Of a DNA stretch of 64,000 nucleotides, positions 28,651 to 37,301 are shown in pieces. The notes beneath the pieces were generated by a model, which saw only the letters and a list, made by a program, of their open reading frames with translations, was not told where the DNA came from and did not search any database. Source of the DNA: Candidatus Thiodiazotropha sp. LNASS1. Its GTDB lineage: Bacteria > Pseudomonadota > Gammaproteobacteria > Chromatiales > Chromatiaceae. Numbering within the stretch: position 1 is the stretch's first letter; every line of letters begins with the position of its first letter. The stretch spans positions 2,170,001 to 2,234,000 of the forward strand of contig NZ_OZ156465.1 in NCBI RefSeq assembly GCF_964212655.1, written 5' to 3'. Position numbers and translations under genes: made by a program.

Positions 28651-29202
28651 TCAGAGACTGCTCTCATCGGCCTCACGCTGTTGCCTATCCAGTGCATTCA
28701 CCAGATAGGCGAGGGAAATTCCCAATTTGCGGGTCCAGGTCAATTCGACACGCCAGGGCGATGCTGGTAGCTGCCAGCGATACTTCAGTTCCCCCTCACC
28801 CCGGCGCACGGCACCGATTTTTCCCGCCATGTTTCGTGCATATTTAGGCAGATAGCTGATATCCAGATGCTTGCCATACTTATCGCTCAGCGTGCGTTGC
28901 AGCCTTTGCAGGGTTACCTGATTCGAAGGATCATAGGTCTTCAGCACCTTGTAGATGCGGCCCTGAAAGGCCATCACATAGATCCGCTCGCGACCCTTGG
29001 TATAGATGATGCCGGCGCGATCGCCATTGACGATGGGATCCATATCGGCTGGACGCTGCCGCAGCAGCCGGTCCATGCTTCCCCCCAGGCAATAGTGTAT
29101 GAAGACCCGTTTCAGGCATCTGTCATTTATCTCCTCGGCAGGGAGTACCGTGGAAGCGAGGCTGAGTAAGATCAATACTATCCATTGCGGCATCACTTTC
29201 AT
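28651..29202 (-). CDS. Secreted protein of unknown function
   Basis: The 183-residue product has a signal peptide (MKVMPQWIVLILLSLASTVLPA) with cleavage likely after LPA. The mature part has two cysteines close to its start (DRCLKRVFIHYCLGG), probably a disulfide, and a basic C-terminal half with WRVELTWTRKLGISLAYL. No known domain is recognised. It follows the Mut7-C gene by three bases in the same direction, so it is likely its operon partner. Confidence 0.78.
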   Translation of the reverse strand: MKVMPQWIVLILLSLASTVLPAEEINDRCLKRVFIHYCLGGSMDRLLRQRPADMDPIVNGDRAGIIYTKGRERIYVMAFQGRIYKVLKTYDPSNQVTLQRLQRTLSDKYGKHLDISYLPKYARNMAGKIGAVRRGEGELKYRWQLPASPWRVELTWTRKLGISLAYLVNALDRQQREADESSL

Positions 29203-29205
29203 TTC

Positions 29206-29958
29206 CTACTGTTTCGTTAACGGAGTGGCCAGGGAGTCGATGAATGCCCGCATTTCACGGTAGTGACTCCCTTTCCAATATATACGTCCACACTCATCAC
29301 AACGCCAAAAATCATTATAGTGTCGACGGACGCGGCCTGGCAGTTGATCCTCGATACGCGGCTTTTCCACTGCCGCCATTTGGCCGTTGCACTCCATGCA
29401 GCGGGTAAACGGATTGTACATGCCTGCCAACTGCAACCGTTGTACCAGCTCTATCAATTGCCGCCTCGGTCGGGTTGCATGTATGAAACAGCCACGCGTT
29501 ATGACTCGATGCATCAGTAAATCCCTATCACGGGTCAACAATACCCGTCCCTGTTCCACTGAGATCCGGACCAAATTCTTGTCGCCGGTATCGTTGAAAA
29601 ACAGACAATCGAAACCGAGCAGTCGCAGATATCGCGCGAGTTTCCCCAAGTGTGCATCGGCCATAAATCGAAGCGAGCGCAACGGTCGGGATCGAAGACG
29701 CAGCAGGGGAGTGATATCCATGGACTCAAACACAGGATAGATGCTGATACAGTCATCCGGTTGCACTGCATAAGTAAAATCGACTGACTCCCCGTTGACC
29801 AGAATCACTTCCACTTCGGTGTGGGGCACACCAAGACTCTCTATCAAATGCTTGACACTCGATTTCGGCCTGAATTTGTATGAGAAGCTGCGCTTGCGCA
29901 AGGCTTGTGGCAGAAAATCGTTGAGCTCTTCATAAAACCGCAGACTGACCTCTGGCAT
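29206..29958 (-). CDS. Mut7-C RNase-domain protein with N-terminal ubiquitin-like domain
   Basis: The 250-residue product has a ThiS/MoaD-like ubiquitin fold at about 1-90 (SLRFYEELNDFL, VEVILVNGESVDF) and a PIN-related Mut7-C domain at about 95-250. The latter shows FMADAHLGKLARYLRLLGFD, VLLTRDRDLL and a zinc ribbon formed by CMEC and CDEC. Family members are predicted RNases; the fused ubiquitin-like domain lacks a terminal Gly-Gly and is probably structural. The start at 29958 (MPEVSLRFY) was chosen because the longer in-frame version would run back through the 50 bp palindrome at 29981-30030. Confidence 0.87.
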   Translation of the reverse strand: MPEVSLRFYEELNDFLPQALRKRSFSYKFRPKSSVKHLIESLGVPHTEVEVILVNGESVDFTYAVQPDDCISIYPVFESMDITPLLRLRSRPLRSLRFMADAHLGKLARYLRLLGFDCLFFNDTGDKNLVRISVEQGRVLLTRDRDLLMHRVITRGCFIHATRPRRQLIELVQRLQLAGMYNPFTRCMECNGQMAAVEKPRIEDQLPGRVRRHYNDFWRCDECGRIYWKGSHYREMRAFIDSLATPLTKQ

Positions 29959-29980
29959 CGACTTCACCCGAATACAAAGG

Positions 29981-30030
29981 TTAGGGCCTGTTAACACTAA
30001 TCCAATTGGATTAGTGTTAACAGGCCCTAA
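29981..30030. repeat. Perfect 50 bp palindrome between xthA and the Mut7-C gene
   Basis: The two 25-base arms (29981-30005 and 30006-30030) are exact reverse complements. The left arm starts TTAGGGCCTGTTAACACTAA and the centre is CCAA|TTGG. It starts four bases beyond the xthA stop. There is no T run on either side, so a simple terminator is unlikely, though it would form a strong hairpin in RNA. Bases 29984-30005 recur identically at 10801-10822, where the right arm is shortened. A weak look-alike (CAGTTAACACTCAACCAAT) lies on the other side of xthA near 30857. Confidence 0.9.
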
Positions 30031-30034
30031 GGTG

Positions 30035-30850
30035 TCAATAATCGAAATCGGCCCAGACCGGGCAGTGGTCTGAGGGTTTCTCCATCGCTCTGACATCGTA
30101 AGCGATACCTACATCGGTACAGCACTCGATCAATGGGGTGGTGGCCAACACCAGATCAATGCGCAGCCCTCTTTTCGGTTCACGCTCAAACCCCCGACTG
30201 CGGTAATCGAACCAGCTGAAAAGGTCACTTACGTCCGGTTTGAGGGTTCGAAAACTGTCCTGCAGTCCCCAGGATTGCAACGCCTTGAGCCAATCGCGCT
30301 CCTCCGGCAGAAAACTGCACTTACCCGTCTTCAACCATCGTCTGGCATTGTCCTCACCAATACCTATATCGCTGTCGAGCGGCGCCACATTCATGTCACC
30401 GATAACCAACAGGGCCTCACCGGGATCATGCTCGCTTTTCAGGTAATCGAGAAGATCGGCATAGAAGCGACGCTTGGCGGGAAACTTAACCTCATGAGCG
30501 CGATTCTCACCTTGAGGAAAGTAGCCGTTGATCACGGTCAGGGGCTGACCCTTTGGCGAATTGTAGCGACCGACAATCAATCTGCGCTGGGCATCCTCGT
30601 CATCCCCGGGAAATCCCTTGGCGATGAGAATCGGTTCTGCCTTGGAGAGCAAAGCCACGCCATAATGGGTCTTTTGGCCATGGTATCCAGCTTTGTAACC
30701 AAGCCCGTCGATCATCTCAACAGGAAAGTCCGCATCCTGCACCTTGGTCTCCTGGATGCCGATGATATCCGGATCATAGACAGCCTTGAGCTGACTCAAC
30801 TGATGCTCGCGTACACGAATGCCGTTGGTATTGAATGAGACAACTTTCAT
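30035..30850 (-). CDS. xthA: Exodeoxyribonuclease III
   Basis: This is the major AP endonuclease and 3'-5' exonuclease of base-excision repair, an Mg-dependent cytoplasmic enzyme. The 271-residue product begins [21 protein letters not shown] and has the metal and catalytic motifs IGIQETKV (Glu), GHQ-like [24 protein letters not shown] (Asp, Asn) and the terminal [11 protein letters not shown] (Asp-His). Length equals that of E. coli ExoIII (268). It is flanked on its 3' side by the 50 bp palindrome. Confidence 0.95.
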   Translation of the reverse strand: MKVVSFNTNGIRVREHQLSQLKAVYDPDIIGIQETKVQDADFPVEMIDGLGYKAGYHGQKTHYGVALLSKAEPILIAKGFPGDDEDAQRRLIVGRYNSPKGQPLTVINGYFPQGENRAHEVKFPAKRRFYADLLDYLKSEHDPGEALLVIGDMNVAPLDSDIGIGEDNARRWLKTGKCSFLPEERDWLKALQSWGLQDSFRTLKPDVSDLFSWFDYRSRGFEREPKRGLRIDLVLATTPLIECCTDVGIAYDVRAMEKPSDHCPVWADFDY

Positions 30851-31036
30851 AAGGACCAGTTAACACTCAACCAATCGGCTCTGCCGGGACTGGTTATTCG
30901 TCCGGCAAGGCAATATGAGCGATGTGTGATTTTTATATGTTCAGTTGGTATCACCAAACTTCTCTCCTCGCGCCCCGAAGGAAGTGCCCTTGGGGTGTGC
31001 CTCGATTGGCACTTTTTCAGGGGCAACAGGGCCTGG

Positions 31037-31321
31037 CTACAGCACCTCTCCAGTCTCTTTTTCACCCATTTCAAACCCATGCCGGTAGGCCTTACCCCAC
31101 GGCAGCAATTCGTGGCCGGCAATCAACGATCTATCAACGACAACACCGGCGGCCTCCAGTGGTGCAGAGTAACCCAATTTTTGCATCGCCTCGACCATAC
31201 CATCCGCATAGCCCCGGTTGTACCAGAGTTGCAGCTCGCTATCATTTTCCGTCAAGGATTTGGTTTCAGCATACAGATCCTGAACCACCTGCAATAGTCG
31301 CTGAAATATCTCCTCACTCAT
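31037..31321 (-). CDS. Small conserved-looking protein of unknown function
   Basis: The 94-residue product has no signal or membrane segment. It consists of an N-terminal amphipathic helix (EEIFQRLLQVVQDLYAETKSL), the segment DSELQLWYNRGYADGMVEAMQKLGY and a C-terminal GKAYRHGFEMGEKETGEVL. Its composition and helical periodicity look like a real protein, and the opposite frames are less convincing. I do not recognise a family. It lies upstream of xthA in the same direction with a 186-base gap. Confidence 0.6.
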   Translation of the reverse strand: MSEEIFQRLLQVVQDLYAETKSLTENDSELQLWYNRGYADGMVEAMQKLGYSAPLEAAGVVVDRSLIAGHELLPWGKAYRHGFEMGEKETGEVL

Positions 31322-31553
31322 AACGGCTCATAGCCTTACATCTATGCTGTGTTTAATCACGCTACACCCAGTCAGACGGGTACAGGAACACAAGCCTAAC
31401 ATGGGATGGGTATCGTCTCTATCTGACCGGAACAATAAAGCGACTGCCTGTCCCTGGACACCAGCGGCAGTAGCCCCGAGAAACCCGGGGTTTTACCCTG
31501 AGCATACAACGGTTGTAATTGATCCCGACACTGGCGATCATTGAGGAGTTAAC

Positions 31554-31601
31554 ATGATCCAGGTAGTAGAGTCAGATGTTGATTACGATCTCCCCCGCTA
31601 A
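31554..31601 (+). CDS. Possible 15-residue leader peptide overlapping the yaaA start
   Basis: A strong Shine-Dalgarno (GAGGAG at about 31543-31548) lies six bases before an ATG at 31554 that opens a 15-codon frame ending TAA at 31601. It runs 26 bases into yaaA in another frame. The yaaA start at 31576 has no good site of its own, so ribosomes could reach it by coupling to this frame. A weak hairpin followed by TTTT (31474-31494) lies further upstream. Translation of the peptide is not shown. Confidence 0.4.
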   Translation: MIQVVESDVDYDLPR

Positions 31602-32343
31602 AACCCTCGATTACGAGACACCGCCGGTTACCACAACCCATACCAAACCCGCATTTCTGAAACAGTCGCGCAGTTTGATCAACAACCTGCGAAACTACAC
31701 AGCCATGGACCTGGCCGAATTGATGAAACTCAGCATGAAATTATCGGAACTCAACTTCGATCGTTACCATGACTGGAAGACACCCTTCACCCTGAAGAAT
31801 GCCAAACAGGCAGCGCTGGCGATGAAGGGGGATGTCTACGGCGGACTGGATGCCGAGACATTAGACAAAGAGGGCTTCAAATTCGCCCAACGTCACCTGA
31901 GAATCCTCTCGGGATTGTATGGCGTACTGCGTCCCCTCGATCTTATGCAGCCCTATCGCCTGGAAATGGGAACCAAGCTGCCCAATGAACGAGGCAAGGA
32001 TCTTTACGCCTTCTGGGGGGAACAGATCACGCAGGCCATCAACAAGGATCTCAAGGCCCAGGGTGATGACATCCTGATCAACCTGGCCTCCAACGAGTAT
32101 TTCAAATCGATCAAACCAAAGCTGATACAGGGCCGCATCATCACCCCGCAATTCAAGGAAAAAAAGAACGGCACCTATCGCATGATCGGCGTGTTCGCCA
32201 AACGCGCGCGCGGATTGTTGAGTCGTTATATCATCGACAACCGTCTGCAGGATCCTCGGGAGATCCAGGGCTTCGACTGGGACGGTTACCGTTTTGACAA
32301 ACGACTCTCCAAGGAAGACCAATGGGTATTCACCCGCGGCTGA
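31576..32343 (+). CDS. yaaA: Peroxide stress protein YaaA (DUF328)
   Basis: YaaA lowers free intracellular iron and protects DNA and proteins during peroxide stress; the fold binds DNA with a helix-hairpin-helix. The 255-residue product matches the E. coli protein closely: MLITISPAKTLDYE at the start, the central HLRILSGLYGVLRPLDLMQ, and YRLEMGTKL and NLASNEYFKSI later. It ends inside the first codons of the TatD-family gene, with a 22-base overlap, so the two are coupled. Confidence 0.95.
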   Translation: MLITISPAKTLDYETPPVTTTHTKPAFLKQSRSLINNLRNYTAMDLAELMKLSMKLSELNFDRYHDWKTPFTLKNAKQAALAMKGDVYGGLDAETLDKEGFKFAQRHLRILSGLYGVLRPLDLMQPYRLEMGTKLPNERGKDLYAFWGEQITQAINKDLKAQGDDILINLASNEYFKSIKPKLIQGRIITPQFKEKKNGTYRMIGVFAKRARGLLSRYIIDNRLQDPREIQGFDWDGYRFDKRLSKEDQWVFTRG

Positions 32344-33110
32344 TCGACGCCCACAGCCACTTTGACGATGTCAGCTTCGGTGTTGACCGAGAACAGGCCC
32401 TGCAACGTGCCCATAACGCAGGCGTCCTGGAACAGATCATTCCTGCCATCAAGGCAGCGTGGTGGCCAAGAATTAAACAGCTTTGCGAGCAGCACAGCGG
32501 GCTCTATCCCAGCTATGGTCTTCACCCGATGTATCTCTCCGACCATCGTGATGAACACCTGACCTTGTTACTGGACTGGATTGAACAGGAACACCCCGTA
32601 GCGATCGGCGAATGCGGTCTCGATTTCTTTATCGAGGATCCCCAACCGGCACTGCAGCAACACTATTTTGAACAACAGCTTCAGGTCGCCGCGGAACAGG
32701 GGTTGCCGGTGATCATCCACGCGCGGCGATCGGTGGAAGAGGTGATCAACACCCTGCGCCGCTTTGCAGGATTGCAGGGCATGCTGCACAGCTTTTCCGG
32801 CAGCGAACAACAGGCTCACCGGCTGATCGACATGGGATTCTATCTGAGCTTCGGTGGCCCGATCACCTACGACCGGGCCAAACGGCTTCACCGCCTGATC
32901 AAATCACTGCCGCTGGATGCGATCCTGCTGGAAACAGACTCGCCCGACCAGCCCGCCAGCCATCATCGGGGGGAACGCAACGAGCCTGCCTTCCTACCCG
33001 AGATCCTGCAGACGGTCGCCCGACTGCGCAATCAACAGCCGCAACTGATCGCAGAGCAGACGGCGGCCAACACCAGAAGGCTGTTCAAAATCCGATCACC
33101 TCACCCCTGA
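32322..33110 (+). CDS. TatD-family metal-dependent hydrolase / DNase (YjjV-like)
   Basis: The 262-residue product is an amidohydrolase-fold TatD-family enzyme, expected to be a metal-dependent DNase or related phosphodiesterase in the cytoplasm. Metal ligands are visible: DAHSHFDD (His pair), GECGLDFF (Glu), IIHARRS (His), LHSFSGS (His) and LLETDSPDQ (Asp). GYYLSFGGPITY-like GFYLSFGGPITYDRAKRL and the C-terminal IAEQTAANTRRLF complete the family pattern. The gene starts 22 bases before the yaaA stop. Of the E. coli paralogues it looks closest to YjjV, judged by eye. Confidence 0.92.
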   Translation: MGIHPRLIDAHSHFDDVSFGVDREQALQRAHNAGVLEQIIPAIKAAWWPRIKQLCEQHSGLYPSYGLHPMYLSDHRDEHLTLLLDWIEQEHPVAIGECGLDFFIEDPQPALQQHYFEQQLQVAAEQGLPVIIHARRSVEEVINTLRRFAGLQGMLHSFSGSEQQAHRLIDMGFYLSFGGPITYDRAKRLHRLIKSLPLDAILLETDSPDQPASHHRGERNEPAFLPEILQTVARLRNQQPQLIAEQTAANTRRLFKIRSPHP

Positions 33111-33227
33111 CCATCGCCCGCCGGCCGCTGACCACAGCCACCCAAAACATGACTCTGTCCCCAAGCCCCGCTATCATGTGCCTCATTTTTATCAACGGCC
33201 ATTCAATACAAGTAAGGAGAATGTCAA

Positions 33228-34229
33228 ATGTCACAGAAAGGGATTCTCGTTACCGGTGGTGCGGGTTATATCGGCAGTCACACAGCCCGTCAGCTGGGTG
33301 AGGCCGGTGAGAAGCTGGTCACCCTTGACAATCTCTCCACCGGCTTTCGCCAAGCCGTTCTGCATGGTGAGCTGGTCGTCGGCAATACAGGCGACCCGGA
33401 TCTGGTGAACCGCATACTTGCTGAATACGACATCGATACGGTCATGCATTTCGCCGCCCACACAATCGTCCCCGAATCCGTGGAAAATCCACTCAAGTAC
33501 TACGCCAACAACACCTGCAATACCAGGAATCTGCTGGCCTGCTGTGCAGAGGCCGGGGTCAAGCATTTTGTCTTTTCATCCACGGCGGCGGTTTACGGCA
33601 TACCCGAATCGGGTATCGCCTACGAAGAGGCGCCCACCAACCCGATCAATCCCTATGGCACCTCGAAACTGATGTCCGAAATGATGTTGCGTGATCTTGC
33701 CGCCGCCAGCGATATGCGTTATGTCGCCTTACGTTATTTCAACGTGGCGGGCTGCGACCTGGAGAGCCGGATCGGCCAGTCGACGCCGAAGGCGACCCTG
33801 CTGACCAAGGTGGCCTGTGAAGCCGCCGTGGGCAAGCGTGAGGCGGTCTACATCTTCGGTACGGACTATCCCACCAAGGACGGCACCGGGGTACGCGACT
33901 ATATTCATGTGGAAGATCTGGCGGACGCCCATGTCAAGGCCCTTGAATATCTGCGCAATGGCGGCGAATCGACCACCCTCAATTGCGGTTACGGCCATGG
34001 TTATTCCGTGCGCGAGCTATTGAAGTCAGTGGAAACCGCCAATGGATCACCCCTTAACATCATCGAGGCGGCGAGACGTGCGGGCGACCCGCCGGAACTG
34101 GTGGCAGGGGCCGAAAAGGTGCGCGAGGTATTGGACTGGATACCACGCTACGATGACCTTGCGATCATTGCCAGCTCATCCCTCGCCTGGGAGAGAAAAC
34201 AGCTGGATGCCCCCTGGTCCAATAACTGA
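33228..34229 (+). CDS. galE: UDP-glucose 4-epimerase
   Basis: GalE interconverts UDP-glucose and UDP-galactose for envelope polysaccharides. The 333-residue product is an extended short-chain dehydrogenase with the NAD motif TGGAGYIGSHTARQL at about 9-23, the catalytic YGTSK (Tyr-x3-Lys) preceded by SSTAAVYG, and the epimerase features RYFNVAGCD and DGTGVRDYIHVEDLADAHV. A GGAGA site precedes the ATG. It is followed after 17 bases by uppP, another envelope gene, in the same direction. Confidence 0.94.
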   Translation: MSQKGILVTGGAGYIGSHTARQLGEAGEKLVTLDNLSTGFRQAVLHGELVVGNTGDPDLVNRILAEYDIDTVMHFAAHTIVPESVENPLKYYANNTCNTRNLLACCAEAGVKHFVFSSTAAVYGIPESGIAYEEAPTNPINPYGTSKLMSEMMLRDLAAASDMRYVALRYFNVAGCDLESRIGQSTPKATLLTKVACEAAVGKREAVYIFGTDYPTKDGTGVRDYIHVEDLADAHVKALEYLRNGGESTTLNCGYGHGYSVRELLKSVETANGSPLNIIEAARRAGDPPELVAGAEKVREVLDWIPRYDDLAIIASSSLAWERKQLDAPWSNN

Positions 34230-34246
34230 CAGGTGCCATTCCTGTT

Positions 34247-35047
34247 ATGGAACTGATACAGATATTCATCCTTGCCGCATTGCAGGGATTGACTGAATTT
34301 CTGCCTATTTCCAGCTCCGCTCACCTGATCCTGGCACCCATCGTCACCGATTATTCGGATCAGGGACTTGCCTTCGACGTGGCAGTGCACGTTGGGACTC
34401 TGGCCGCGGTGGTTGGTTATTTCCGTCACGAAGTCATCTCTATAAGCAGTGACTTTTTCCGCGCCTGGCTTAATCCCGCGGCCCGTTCCAGAGAGTCCCG
34501 CCTGGGCTGGATGATCATCATTGCCACACTGCCTGTCGGGGTGTTCGGTCTGCTGATGAAATCCCTGGTGGAGACCGATCTGCGCTCACCCCTGGTGATT
34601 GCCATTACCACCATAGTCTTCGGTATCCTGTTACTGGTTGCCGATCGCATGGGCAAGCGTCAGCGGGATGAGTATGATATCCGCTGGCTCGATGCACTGG
34701 TGATCGGCCTCTTTCAGGCACTGGCCATCATACCCGGCACCTCCCGCTCCGGTTCGACCATTACCGGCGGGCTTTTTCTCGGACTGAGCCGCAGAGCCGC
34801 ATCCCGCTTTTCATTCCTGATCTCGATTCCCACCATCCTGTTGTCAGGCGGATTGCTGACCCTGGAGCTGATGCGCAGCGACACACCTGCCGATTGGCTC
34901 TCACTGAGCCTGGGGACCGGGCTTGCCTTTATCACAGCCTATCTCTGCATCCACTATTTTCTGCGTTTTATAGAGACAATCGGTATGTTGCCCTTTGTCG
35001 TTTATCGTTTTATTTTAGGTGGACTGATACTGCTTTTTCTGGTCTGA
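34247..35047 (+). CDS. uppP: Undecaprenyl-diphosphatase
   Basis: UppP (BacA) dephosphorylates undecaprenyl diphosphate in the inner membrane, recycling the lipid carrier for peptidoglycan and other polymers. The 266-residue product has the two active-site signatures, LTEFLPISSSAHL near residue 16-28 and PGTSRSGSTITGG near 165-177, and about eight membrane helices. The length is typical. It sits between galE and a papain-fold envelope protein, fitting an envelope role. Confidence 0.95.
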   Translation: MELIQIFILAALQGLTEFLPISSSAHLILAPIVTDYSDQGLAFDVAVHVGTLAAVVGYFRHEVISISSDFFRAWLNPAARSRESRLGWMIIIATLPVGVFGLLMKSLVETDLRSPLVIAITTIVFGILLLVADRMGKRQRDEYDIRWLDALVIGLFQALAIIPGTSRSGSTITGGLFLGLSRRAASRFSFLISIPTILLSGGLLTLELMRSDTPADWLSLSLGTGLAFITAYLCIHYFLRFIETIGMLPFVVYRFILGGLILLFLV

Positions 35048-35074
35048 CCGAGGCAGAACACAAGGAGTGTAAGC

Positions 35075-36628
35075 GTGAAAAATCCAAATCTATCAGTTCT
35101 CCTGTTACTGCTCATCTCCGTAGGCGGCCAGGCGGCTTTGGCCTCACCCTCCATTGAGACATCCCTGCAACAGCAACTGATCAATGACCGGGATGTGGTA
35201 TTCATTCAACGTATCGGTCTTGCCGACACACTCCGCTACATGGAATTGAACGGCGAACTATTCCCACCTGCCAAGACGTCTGACAATCGACTCGTCAATC
35301 GGGCGCAACGGCAGAAGATCTTATCGACCTGGATCAGTTTTCTGGATCGTCTGATAATCCTTGACTCGATCAGTCAATCCTACGCAGGCTACAAACAGCA
35401 TCATGATGAACGGGTCCGTAAAATGGCATTTCGTATTGCCTATGCCGCTTTCCTGGCCCGCTATCGATATGTGCTCGATTTTCTGCAGATAACCGAGCGC
35501 AATTCTCAGTTTCACACCCTGCTGAATGAGCCCATCCCTGAGCTTGGACTCGAACATGACACCTATACAGAGGTGAAATACCACTACCTGCATATTGCCA
35601 TTGCGACGGAGTTCACCCGACTTGCCCTTGCCTATCGCTTGCATGGCGAAGAGCCCGGGTTCCGTCTGAACCCGGGAATCCGGGAGGATCAGGCCAAGAT
35701 CTGGGATTATGGCAAGGGAAAGGGAATCAAGCAGACAATCAAGAATGGGGTCCGGATCGTCAAGGACAGTAGTTTCAAGGCCCTTTTTCCGATTCAGAAA
35801 GGGATCTCCCAATGGATGGGTGATGTACGCGTTCGCAGACCTCATCAGTCATTGATCACACTGGAACAGATCAGCTCCCTGCAACCCCGTTTGGAGCCAG
35901 GTGATATTTTACTGGAACGGCGTGAGTGGTATCTCTCGAATATCGGACTACCGGGATTCTGGCCCCATGCCGCACTCTTCATCGGCACCCCTGAACAACG
36001 TCAGCACTACTTTCAATCCGCCGACATCAAGGCGTGGGTACGCCATCAAGGGATCGACAGTGGGGAGTTCGAAGCACTCCTCCAACATCGCTATCCCCAG
36101 GCCTACGCAGAGAGCCTCGGAATGCGGGAGAATGAACACCTGGTCCGGGTAATCGAAGCGGTCAGCGAAGGGGTTGTTTTCACCTCACTGGAACACTCCG
36201 CAGCCGCCGATTCTCTGGCGGTTATGCGCCCGAGACTCAGCAGACTGGACAAGGCGAAAGCTATCCTGCAGGCGTTTCACTACAGTGGCAGGCCCTATGA
36301 TTTCAACTTTGATTTTCTCACCGACAGGGAATTAGTCTGTACTGAACTGGTCTATAAGGCCTATGAAGCCAATGGGGACAAGGCCGGCCTGACACTGCCG
36401 GTGGTTGAGATTCTGGGACGGCTCGCAACACCCGCCAACGAGATCGTCAAGCAGTTCGACCGGAACTACGACTCACAAAAGCAGCAGCTTGATCTGGTCC
36501 TGTTCTTGGATGGCCAGGAAAAGGCCAGGGTTGCATTGGAATCGGATCTGGCCGCTTTTCGCCATAGCTGGAGACGACCGAAATGGCATATATTGATACA
36601 GGACTCGCGGGAAACCGCACATAATTAG
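35075..36628 (+). CDS. Exported protein with permuted papain-like (YiiX/NlpC-type) domain
   Basis: The 517-residue product has a signal peptide (MKNPNLSVLLLLLISVGGQAALA). A helical N-terminal region of about 230 residues follows that I do not recognise. A permuted NlpC/P60-like (YiiX/DUF830) domain covers about 270-450. In it the order is LEPGDILLERR, FWPHAALFIG with His298, then LVCTELVYKAY with Cys422, the reversed His-to-Cys order of the permuted class. Relatives cleave amide or ester bonds in peptidoglycan peptides or lipids, but the substrate is not visible. The N-terminal extension makes it about twice the size of single-domain YiiX proteins. It follows uppP by 27 bases and may be in its operon. 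Confidence 0.8.
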   Translation: MKNPNLSVLLLLLISVGGQAALASPSIETSLQQQLINDRDVVFIQRIGLADTLRYMELNGELFPPAKTSDNRLVNRAQRQKILSTWISFLDRLIILDSISQSYAGYKQHHDERVRKMAFRIAYAAFLARYRYVLDFLQITERNSQFHTLLNEPIPELGLEHDTYTEVKYHYLHIAIATEFTRLALAYRLHGEEPGFRLNPGIREDQAKIWDYGKGKGIKQTIKNGVRIVKDSSFKALFPIQKGISQWMGDVRVRRPHQSLITLEQISSLQPRLEPGDILLERREWYLSNIGLPGFWPHAALFIGTPEQRQHYFQSADIKAWVRHQGIDSGEFEALLQHRYPQAYAESLGMRENEHLVRVIEAVSEGVVFTSLEHSAAADSLAVMRPRLSRLDKAKAILQAFHYSGRPYDFNFDFLTDRELVCTELVYKAYEANGDKAGLTLPVVEILGRLATPANEIVKQFDRNYDSQKQQLDLVLFLDGQEKARVALESDLAAFRHSWRRPKWHILIQDSRETAHN

Positions 36629-36775
36629 TCTGCGTCATTGTATCTATATACCATGCACCATAGTCGCGAGTACCCATAATGCGTCGATTGTCATATCATC
36701 TAAGCATCAACCGCTATTGGGGTCGAGTTCTCATTTATGCGGCATTACTACCTGTCCATGGAAGAAAGGTTCACT

Positions 36776-37267
36776 ATGATTAAAAATTTATTATTCACCT
36801 CATTGATCAGCCTGATCGTCGTAAGCTGCGGCAATGATAATGATGTCGATATTAAGGAGTTTGACGTTTCCGTCTCTACCGAAGATCTCGAAGATGGCCG
36901 CGCATCCATCGACCCGGCGATCAATGGCGGCAGGTTCGATCTGATCTGGAAGGTCGATGACAACGGCGCTTTTGGCTACACCGCAAGATTCTTTCTCAGT
37001 GTGAACAGTAATCTCGATGAATCTAACGACATTCAGTTTGGATTCGCCGATTGTGACGCATTTGGATCCTGTGATCACGATACGCGTAATGACGAGGAGT
37101 GCTTTTTCAGCAATGACCTGGTGATGTACTGCGGTGATGAGGACGATGACACCAGGTTCGATGTTGACGAGATCGTCGACAGCTTGCCCATGGATGCGTA
37201 TATCATCATAGAAGCATGTACCACCTTTGATTGCGATACAGAGGCGCATCCTGTTCGGCTTCTATAG
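36776..37267 (+). CDS. Small acidic Cys-rich lipoprotein, function unknown
   Basis: The 163-residue product has a lipoprotein signal (MIKNLLFTSLISLIVVS) with lipobox cysteine C18, then an Asp/Glu-rich mature part. Six further cysteines occur in the last 80 residues (ADCDAFGSCDHD, EECFFS, YCGDEDDD, EACTTFDCD), an even number suited to disulfides; the acidic runs could bind divalent metals. No known domain is recognised. The start at 36776 has GAAAGG nine bases upstream and was preferred to an in-frame start at 36737. Confidence 0.72.
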   Translation: MIKNLLFTSLISLIVVSCGNDNDVDIKEFDVSVSTEDLEDGRASIDPAINGGRFDLIWKVDDNGAFGYTARFFLSVNSNLDESNDIQFGFADCDAFGSCDHDTRNDEECFFSNDLVMYCGDEDDDTRFDVDEIVDSLPMDAYIIIEACTTFDCDTEAHPVRLL

Positions 37268-37301
37268 CTGCTTGACACGGGACGGACAACCAAGACTGAC
37301 A

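Noticed and set aside
29981-30030. Palindrome considered as the xthA terminator
   Set aside because: There is no T run on either strand after it and the arms have no loop; a repeat element explains it better, although some termination effect is possible.
30847-31297. Overlapping frames on both strands upstream of xthA
   Set aside because: They conflict with the better supported 94-residue gene at 31037-31321 and have compositions of random translation.
31344-31544. 66-residue rightward frame upstream of yaaA
   Set aside because: No ribosome site and no recognisable sequence; the gap is better read as a leader with a small hairpin and the 15-codon frame.
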